DNA from: Girardinichthys multiradiatus
Taxonomy: Eukaryota; Chordata; Actinopteri; Cyprinodontiformes; Goodeidae
NCBI RefSeq assembly: GCF_021462225.1
Contig: NC_061806.1
Span: 30,563,644 to 30,627,643 of the forward strand
Length of the DNA stretch: 64,000 nucleotides
Direction: 5' to 3'
The position numbers and the translations under genes were made by a program. The notes beneath the pieces were generated by a model. The model saw nothing but the letters and a program-made list of their open reading frames with translations. It was not told where the DNA came from and ran no database searches. Position 1 is the stretch's first letter, and every line of letters begins with the position of its first letter. Below are positions 56,367 through 64,000 of the stretch, in pieces.

Positions 56367-57777
56367 ACACATTTATTTCCTCAATGGCCAGAAAGCCACA
56401 CACTCAGATACAGGCTGTCCAATTATACACATGATTACTCTGAGGGCACAGATAATGATTTCCTGTTTCATGGCCGCTGGATAAAAGCTGTGCTGGTAGT
56501 CAGACTCTCATCCCGACTACCAGCCAAAATGTTAACCGACAATCGACTAAAATCTGCACTGAAACTCAACAATCATTCACCAAGTTCAACAACTCATACT
56601 GTTTAAAAACTATGCAATAATGAGAAAACCCTACACTTAGTACCTTCAAGTTCATTTTAGGTGTTTGGGAAGAGATGGTCATTTTTAGGGAACAGGAACA
56701 TTTACACAGTTACAACTCACAAAAGTGCATTAATGACCACCAGAGAGAAAGGGGGGTTGGTTGGGGGAACAAAAGATATAAGAGAAACAAATACTTTTTT
56801 TTCCTTTGCATGAAGCTTTACTTCCAGTAAGCTCCACGTGTCTTAAAATGCCAAACATCTGCAAACATAGAGATAAAATCTGAACTTAAAAATAAAAGAA
56901 AAAAAATGATTCAAGTCATTCTTCCTTTCTTACGAAGCCTGCTGTGCGCATCAAGGTTGGAAGGGCTTCGTTTGTTGAACAAAGCGATCCCAGCCCCCTT
57001 TTCCTGGATTTCAATGCCTTAAAAAAAAAAAAAACGCTCATTTTATGAGTACAGTACTTCAAAAACAGAAACTCTTAACGAGTTTCAGCGTGAATTTCAC
57101 AAAAAAAACAATATTTTTATGTTTACCCGACTGAATAGATTCGCTCTGTGTTTGCATGTCCTTAAAAGGAGATTTTGTTTTGGTGGAAAGTTGATTCAAA
57201 TACAATGCACCTGATTTTCAGCTAAAATAATATACAAATAACTAACCAGCTAGTTATGAAGATAACAGAGGTGCAGCTAGCAGTAACTGTAGGTCACCAA
57301 AGTAAAAAGAAGGAGAAAACACCAGGGATGCAGAAGCAAAATCCCACTGAGATGAGGATGTGAAAACTGACATCTACCTGTAAATAAGACATTTACTGTA
57401 TGTGTGGGACGATTTCTTTAAGAGAAAAACTGAGGATGGGAAACAAAAAGGAAAATTCATGCCTGCGGGTGAGCATTAGCAATCATTGACTTCAAGCTTC
57501 TTCTGTTTGTTTGTTATATTTTGTCAGTTCATGAATCCAGTTTCAGAGATCTGCATGTGCATGTGTGGAAGTTTGTCCATGAAGAGATAATTAAGCATGG
57601 TGAACAGAAATATGTGTGTGTGTGTGTGTGTGTGTGAGTGCGTAAAAGCTGGTACATTAAAACCAGCAGGTTCTGCAGTTCAGCAAGGCCCAACAGGAGG
57701 ACCGGTGACCAGACACTGGAGGCTGTGCTGAAAATCCTGGTGTGCGTCGGATCCTGACCGCTCCGAGCGTGGCTCCC
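56367..57777 (-). other. probable rxrb 3' UTR
   Basis: Follows the rxrb stop. A candidate AATAAA polyadenylation signal (plus-strand TTTATT near 56367-56372) would give a 3' UTR of about 1.4 kb; other signals further left are possible. Contains a (TG)n tract at 57612-57636 and an A14 run near 57020. The end is not defined by sequence alone. Confidence 0.3.
57612..57636. repeat. (TG)n microsatellite
   Basis: About 12 TG units just downstream of the rxrb stop codon. Confidence 0.95.
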
Positions 57778-57925
57778 TTATGTCAGCTGGTGAGGCGCCT
57801 CCAGCATCTCCATCAGAAAGGTGTCGATGGGCGTGTCACCGATCAGTTTAAAGAAGAACAGATGCTCCAGGCACTTCAGCCCAATGGAGCGCAGTGCTGG
57901 GAGTCGGAGGAGGAGCTTTGCAAAC
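57778..57925 (-). CDS. rxrb: rxrb last coding exon: helices 11-12 and stop
   Basis: 48 codons plus TAA. Encodes [20 protein letters not shown] then [12 protein letters not shown] and the AF-2 helix FLMEMLEAP, ending HQLT. Contains the pocket cysteine (RXRA Cys432) and histidine (His435). Confidence 0.95.
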
Positions 57926-60900
57926 CTGGATGGAGGAGAAATGGGTTAGTCAGACAGCAGTAGAAGGGTTAATGAAAAACCAGAAATTCAGAAAACTGAA
58001 CTTAATGAACAATGAATATTTTTATGTGTCTAAAAACCTTCCATTTTATCCTTTACCTGCCCTGCTGATCAGGGTATCTCTGCTTGCAGTAAGCTTCAAG
58101 AGACGCATACACCCTCTCTCGCAGAACCTCCACCTCACTGGAGTTGGACAAACCCTTGGCATCTTTCAACAAGTCAGGAAAAATACACCGTCAGTAGACA
58201 GAATTAAGCCCATTTCACAGCCTTTTCATTACAACATAACCAGAACTTCTGTCTTAATGAGCCAGATGCTGTTTTATCAAGCATCAGTCTGTACCTGGGT
58301 TAAAGAGAATGATTGCACGAAGGCAGCCCAGCTCTGTCTTGTCCATTTGCATGTCTCTCATTTTGCTTACAAGCTCGGTCAGAACCCTGAAGAGAAAAGA
58401 GATATGCAGTAGGACGGCACAGACAGGGGGGACGCGACAACAGAGGATTTCATTAAGAGTAAAGAAGCAAAAGAGAGCATGAAAGAAGAAGAGTGGAACA
58501 TTAAAAGAGAGACAGAGGACTCCAGCGGCCCACATGGTCGTTCATAATCGCTTCTCAATGGTTATCAGATTAGGTATGGCATGGCTGAACTGCTGGTTCT
58601 GCACAAGGAAATACAACAGGGGTGAAACAGAGATTAAATCCAGAGCGGTAAAACTGACGGCCGGTCTGTTTTACTACAGATGTACTAGAAAATATGTAAA
58701 GATGATAATATAGATGTCGAGAGTTAAAACTGACCTCAACCGATCAGGAAACAGTAACGCAAATACATTTAAATTCAGGAATGTCACTTAAAGGCACTTT
58801 TATTTTAGGTACTGATGTCTCACAGTAAAAACAAAGATCAGCGCTTTAACTAGGCCAATTTTAAAGCGTCTATAGTTAATATTTGAAACCTAATTATTTT
58901 ATACGTCAATCATACCTGAATTACTATTGCAATAATTTTATGTTTGAGGTATTAGGAACAGAGTATTTCTGGTGACAGCTACAGGTCATCTGACACCATC
59001 TATAGCAGCCCAACATAGTCACCCAGGTGCCTCTGGGGTTCACTTAAATATTAAAAATGTTCGGCAAGCAAGACCCCAAACTGGACAACGTAAAGTGCTG
59101 AGAGTGCTTTAGTAAAGTAGAGAAGACTTGTTGCCATCTTTAAATATGACAGGATTATCATTTTGTAATTTAGGCATCAAAACCTAAATCTCTGTGAAAC
59201 TAGACGGCGAAAGGATCAGCATCGCTTCATCAGTTCATGTTTTTAAAATGTTACAGCAGATTAATTTACATCCACCTTCAGCTTTACAAACAGCTATAAC
59301 TGTGACCTCCAAATGACAAATTCATGCAACAGAAATCCACCTTTACTGACTTTGCTAGAGTCAGACTTGAGTTTAACCGTGTGTGTTTGTTGTTTGCAGA
59401 CTGTGTTGTCAACATTAGATACAGGTTCCCTTAAATAAATTGTTGAAAAAAGGTTGTCAGAAAATAAAGCTGCTAACAAGGTCAAAGTTTGACCCATTAT
59501 TCACTTTTAGGAAAAAAAAGCAGCTTTCAGCTTTTTTGTTAGTTTTTCTTTTATTTTGATTGGTAGTATTTTCATTTAATTTAGTTTTTTGCCTCTTTTA
59601 TAGTTTGAAGGCTTGAAATAAACCAGCATTTTGTATTGTATTGTACCGACTACGCCAAAACAAATTCCTTGTATGTCCAAAAACGTACTTGGCAATAAAG
59701 CTTTTCTGATTCTGATTTTCAGTCCCATTTGATTGCTCTCTGTGTTTTTTCTGTGTATATTTAATTTAGGCTGAGTATTTTCCACTTTGAACTGTGATTT
59801 GTTCATTCTGACAGCTGAACTCAAGAAGCTTCAGCCATTAAAAACCAAAAGGTTCAGCTAGACAAGAATGAAAGCAAAAAATAAAATAAAATGCCGAAAC
59901 AACACCTGACTTGTCTTTGGAACATTTTAATATGATCCGTCTCCGTCTCATCTGTCGCCATGTTTAAATAAGAAAAGTTAGCATGCTTGGTGAGGAAAGT
60001 CTGACAGAAATATCACTTGCATGAAAGATAAAAAGAAACCGTCAGAAAGGATTCAGGAAAACAAAGTCATGCAAATCAGCTTCTACTTATTTACTCCAGG
60101 ATCATCTATGATCAGGATAAATATTTGTTTTAAGCGTGTTTTCACAGGCACCACCTAACTACAATCACCAGCACAATGCCACATGGATCTATTGTCTTCA
60201 CACTAGTAGATTCATTTAGATTGAAAGTTAGTAGATGAAGAGGGGAGATTTATTTTAGAACGTATTAACTGATGTTATGGGTGCTTAATAATCCCAGGTG
60301 GAGTTTACTAATGCAGGCTAACACAACTCCCATAAACCTCCAGGGTAAAGTCAGGTAAATAAAAGGACCGAGTACTGGTGTGATATAAAACTCGTCCAAA
60401 CAAACACAAATCTTCTGGCACCATTAACGCTTTGGAAACAACAGCTTATACAATCCAATTCAAGCATTTTCCTTTCGCTCCTTGTCTCAAAAAGCATCTG
60501 TTGTCAAGGACAACTGGCAGAAGACCCTGCTGGTGATACATACGCAACCAAAGCCACCAATAAAACAAAATGGTGTCAAACTAACTATATGACAAGACTG
60601 AGCCACTTTCAGGAGATTTTTAGTTTACACCAAGGAACAGAAAAACTGTTGCAAAGATCCAGAGAAACCTACAAAGCATCAGATCAGGTTTTCTGCTTGT
60701 TTTTACATCGAGTCAAAGAGGAGGGGTTCAAGGAAAGTGTTTGTGTTGTGGCGTAATTACCTGTCAAATAGGGCCCCAACCTCAGCATTGTTCGCCCTGT
60801 GTATTCAATCACAGTGTGTTATTACAACGTCATTACACAGATGCTCATTACAGTTTTCTGCCTGTGTGCTTCAGCTCTACATGTGGTCCATGCTCCTATA

Positions 60901-63199
60901 GGTTCAACAAGCTTAAAACTGTCCTCAGCTTCCAGGTACATTAGAAATGGTTTCTTTATCTGGATGTTCTGTTTCCTTTATGCTGGACTTAAACCAGAAC
61001 AATGTTTGGGGCTGAAACCAGACCTCTGTTCAATATTTGAGAAGCTTTATAAACTCATTAAAGACTAAACATCAGCGTATTCCTAAATGTTTTGGTATGC
61101 AGGAGAAGATTATGATAAATATCATATTTTGAATGCATACTGCAAAATAATTACATTAGTGAAAAAAGTCCCTCAAAGTTTAATATGTTTCACTGTTCGT
61201 GCATAACAGAAAAATAAACTAAAATATTTATTAGGCTGTGGCTCTGTTGCTGTGTTAAAAATAAAGGTTTTGACTGAAAAATAAAAGGAGGTGTTGTGCT
61301 TCTTTCTCTCTTATTTTGCAGCGTTTCAACAAGTAACAAGTAACTTTTGCTCTCAGGCAAAAACTAAAAAGGAAAAAAATCTTAAATGACGTTTTGGCTC
61401 CAAAAGTGACTCAATAAATACTCACATGTGGCGCCTGGAGTCAACCCGTGTAAGTTAACGTCAAATTAAACAACTTTGGTTACAAAGCGTTTTAGCCTAG
61501 GCCTTTTAAATGGCTGAGGCAGATTTCAGAGAGCCAAGTGACTTAACTTATGATAATCGTGTACATTAGATCAAAGATCTGACCTTTGTACTTCACCTCA
61601 GGCTGCAAAATCTAAAGATGGCTGCAGCTAAATTATAAATGTGTGTTTTCAAAACGCCACTACACCAGAGGTCTCCAGCTCCAAGCCTCCAGAGCTACTT
61701 TCTGGAAATCTTTGGATGCATCCCTGTTCCACCAGACTTGAATCAGATGAATGACTCGCTGCAGACCTTGACCCCCAGGCGTGGTGGAGCAGGGATGCAT
61801 CTAAAAGTTGAAGCACAGCAGCTGGATAACACCCTTCCCCTGGACTTTTACACATGAAAAAAACCGACTGATTCATTTTGACCAAATCAGAAGGCACTCT
61901 TCAGTTTAGTGTTGCACTGAAGTTTCTGAAATTATGTGGAACAGTAGGGAGCTCTTATGTTTGGCACTTTAAGGCCTGAGAAGTAAAAACTCTGCACTAA
62001 GCCATAACATTGAATCAAATTAGGTTTATGTTTTATTTTTTAATTTCTCCTTTTGAACAGATGTTGATATGAGGTGGAAAACAAGCTTGCTGCAGGAGGA
62101 GATCAGAGCTTTGAGGTCATTATCAGCAGAAAATGAGCGGATTGCTGTGAGCCCAGCCAGCTTTGCTTAAAACCATTAAAATCTACAGGCGAAATAATTA
62201 ATTATAGTGTAACTGACAGTCAATTAACACAATGTGATGTGACCGATTCTCTAAGGAAGCTCCAACATCTGCAGCAACACATTTTAATAAAGGCAGATAA
62301 GAGTCTAATGCATGGAGGAATTTATGAATAAAGCAGCAGACAATATAAATATCACCTTATATGAGACTACACTGCCTAAACCCTACTTATTAGGGGTAAT
62401 CATCCAAATCTTGTGAATCATAAAATCAACTACTATATATTTATATGCTTTGCTGCAACAAGATGTTTGAAATTAAGATAATGTACCTAAAACAAAAAAA
62501 AAAGGTAAAAACATACACATGCTCTATAAAATTCACAATAACAGAATGTACACTTAACAGTGAACATCAAATTAAATCATTTTAAGGAAATTGCCATTAA
62601 ATATTCATTTGTTAGTATTTTTTCCATTCTGCAGCCATTATTATTGCATGATCAGATGCTACAGTGGGTATTATGCCACTGACTCAGGGGAGGGGGGAGT
62701 GCATGCATGTTGATGGGTAAGCATTTATCACCAGCGTCCCTCGCCTTACATGCACTGAAGTCTGACAGCCAGAACAAAACAAGCAGAGTCTTTCAGCCAA
62801 TAACAGCCAATGCAGAACGCAGCAGTGCAGCCAACCAAAGATGAGAAAATACTTAATCATTAATAACATATTATTTAAATATTAAATAAAAGTATAAAAC
62901 CATTGAGACAAATAAATGTTAAATTAAACAGGGATTTTAAATTTGATCTCTTAGTTTGAAGTTCTGTAAACGTCTGGAAATACACTGCAGTTAACAGTAT
63001 GTTCATACACACATCTGCAGAATCACGAGGGAATCTTTTTCTTCCAAACGTGCGCGTGTAAATTACCTGTCAAATATGGCGCCGACCCCTGCGCTGTGGG
63101 CGCTGTTCCTGTGGACGTGGAGGCCCGTGGCCAGTAAAATGCCGTCCTTCACCGAGATGGAGCGATGGGAGAAGGATGCAATCAGGAGCTCGTTCCAGC
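57778..63199 (-). CDS. rxrb: rxrb, retinoid X receptor beta, 3' exons (gene span)
   Basis: Ligand-activated nuclear receptor that dimerises with itself, RAR, TR, VDR, PPAR and LXR on DNA response elements. Only the ligand-binding domain from helix 5 to the end is in the window: exons at 63067-63199, 60761-60796 (microexon), 58295-58386, 58057-58162 and 57778-57925; the DNA-binding domain lies beyond the right edge. The paralogue call rests on VEVLRER, CKQRYP and DQQGRF, which are the RXRB version (RXRA has VEALREK and EQPGRF), and on linkage to col11a2. The protein ends EAPHQLT, between the RXRA (HQMT) and RXRB (HQLA) endings. Teleosts often have two rxrb genes; which one this is cannot be told here. 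Confidence 0.93.
58057..58162 (-). CDS. rxrb: rxrb LBD exon: helices 9 to 10
   Basis: 106 bp (2 + 34 codons + 2). Encodes [20 protein letters not shown] then [16 protein letters not shown]; forms part of the dimer interface. Confidence 0.95.
58295..58386 (-). CDS. rxrb: rxrb LBD exon: helices 7 to 8
   Basis: 92 bp (1 + 30 codons + 1). Encodes [20 protein letters not shown] then [10 protein letters not shown]. Near identical to all vertebrate RXRs. Confidence 0.95.
58387..60760 (-). other. rxrb intron between microexon and helix 8 exon
   Basis: Contains a LINE 3' tail (plus strand, about 59600-59715, with AATTCCTTGTATGTCCAAAA and GGCAATAAAGC, then a TTCTGATT repeat). Otherwise unassigned. 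Confidence 0.55.
59600..59715 (+). mobile_element. LINE 3' tail
   Basis: Conserved tail CTTGGCAATAAAGCTTTTCT followed by TTCTGATTCTGATT simple repeats, typical of the 3' end of fish L2/CR1-like elements. Confidence 0.55.
60761..60796 (-). CDS. rxrb: rxrb 36-bp microexon inserting 12 residues in helix 7
   Basis: Acceptor ATACACAG and donor GACAG|GTAATTA flank 36 bases that keep frame. Inserted between the exons on either side it reads [13 protein letters not shown], a diverged copy of the end of the preceding exon ([13 protein letters not shown], 8 of 13 identical); both donors read GACAG|GTAATT. The insertion falls between Arg348 and Val349 (RXRA numbering), inside helix 7 at the ligand pocket. 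From memory, zebrafish beta-type RXRs reported not to bind 9-cis retinoic acid carry a short LBD insertion; whether it is the same one needs checking. Confidence 0.75.
60797..63066 (-). other. rxrb intron upstream of microexon
   Basis: 2.3 kb; contains a MITE-like palindrome at 61655-61835. No further copy of the helix 7 coding sequence was seen. Confidence 0.5.
61655..61835. mobile_element. MITE-like palindromic repeat
   Basis: Inverted arms GGATGCATCCCTGTTCCACCA and, 60 bases later, GGTGGAGCAGGGATGCATC face each other; the left part begins AGAGGTCTCCAGCTCCAAGC. Matches the look of a common teleost non-autonomous DNA element. Confidence 0.55.
63067..63199 (-). CDS. rxrb: rxrb LBD exon: helices 5 to 7
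   Basis: 133 bp (2 + 43 codons + 2). Encodes [19 protein letters not shown], then [20 protein letters not shown] and AIFDR with Arg split. Contains the residues equivalent to RXRA Asn306, Phe313 and Arg316 (binding the retinoid carboxylate) and Ile345-Phe346 in helix 7. Confidence 0.95.
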
Positions 63200-63467
63200 C
63201 TGTCGGAGAGATGGCGTCTCAGTGTCCAAACAGAATCTTAAATACTCCAACAATATATTGTTTCTTTTCTGGAGCCACTTTTAGAGCTGGTAAACCATAT
63301 TAAGATCCAACATATAAGCTAAACCCATATATTATAGGAACCAAAATCCATGGATCAGAACTTCTGACCTGTTTCTTATTTTCAAACAAAAGCAGCTTAG
63401 TCATTTAAGTTTGAAAGCAGCAAACTTACGCAGTTATGCTTCAACCAAATGCGTTACAACAGATTAG

Positions 63468-63976
63468 GGGTCTACAACCTGCTGCTCTGGAGCTGCAAGT
63501 GACTCTTTGGACTTTCCACAATGACTCTTAAAACCTATGTCTAAAAATCTTTTTAAATGGAAATATAGTAACAAATGAAGGTTGTTGCTGTTTTCTGTTT
63601 TTCGTGGAATAATTACATTGGATTTCTACAACACAATGATGATGAAAGTGTTAGTAATATTTTATTAGATCTATTGCAAACTATGTGCTTATTATTTTGC
63701 ATAAATTTCCACAAATATTAACATCCCATAGAAGAAAATGTATCCATCTTCTTTTTGCAAATGTTTTATGTTTTTCTTTATTTGAACCAGATAATAGAAA
63801 CAAAATTATGATTCTTTTAGAAGGACAACAAATGTTCTAATGTAGATATTGAACAAAACTGATAAATTGTCTTTGTTTAAATGATCAGGCAACATTTGAG
63901 GCTCTAAACAAATTTTATTTATCCGGACTAAGAGGGAAAATGGCTCTTTGGATTATAAAGGTTGCAGACCCCTGCA
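63468..63976. mobile_element. non-autonomous hAT-like element
   Basis: Left end GGGGTCTACAACCTGCTGCT and right end GGTTGCAGACCCCTG are imperfect inverted repeats; CAACAG flanks both sides as a possible target duplication. AT-rich interior without coding capacity. Lies in an rxrb intron. Confidence 0.55.
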
Positions 63977-64000
63977 ACAGGTGATCATAAACCCTGCTGG

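Overview
The window is nuclear DNA from a ray-finned (teleost) fish. Evidence: split genes with GT-AG introns, vertebrate collagen and nuclear-receptor families, and typical teleost repeats (Tc1-like elements, fish LINE fragments, tRNA-derived SINEs, CA and TGGA microsatellites). There are two host genes, both on the minus strand. All exon coordinates come from reading splice sites and frames by eye.

Gene 1 (31402 down to 556, continuing off the left edge) is col11a2, the alpha-2 chain of type XI fibrillar collagen. I place 30 coding exons, about 1,101 codons if all are used: signal peptide (31285-31402), N-terminal thrombospondin-like (TSPN) domain (four exons, 18058-20926), a variable region (10356-14169), a short collagenous stretch and NC2 linker (8162-9586), and the first third of the main Gly-X-Y helix (556-7797). 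Within one frame every exon from 18180 downward is phase 0. The variable region is the most unusual part. It holds one 936-bp, lysine-rich exon of 312 codons, and upstream of it what looks like an acidic exon carrying an in-frame stop.

Gene 2 (63199 down to 57778, starting off the right edge) is rxrb, a retinoid X receptor: the last four canonical ligand-binding-domain exons plus a 36-bp microexon that would insert 12 residues into helix 7. RXRB directly upstream of COL11A2 in the same orientation is the known arrangement of the extended vertebrate MHC region, so the neighbourhood supports both identifications.

The 26 kb between the genes (31403-57777) has no recognisable host gene. It is filled with transposon debris: a Tc1-like copy with TA duplications but frame lesions (39124-40335) abutting an older inverted relative (40338-41190), LINE 3' fragments (41640-42320, 46960-47365), a long-ITR Tc1-like element whose transposase frame is open but lacks its start codon (44993-46602), two SINEs, a TGGA minisatellite and a G22 tract. 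The introns of both genes carry further LINE, Tc1 and MITE/hAT-like relics. No CRISPR, rRNA or functional tRNA gene was seen.
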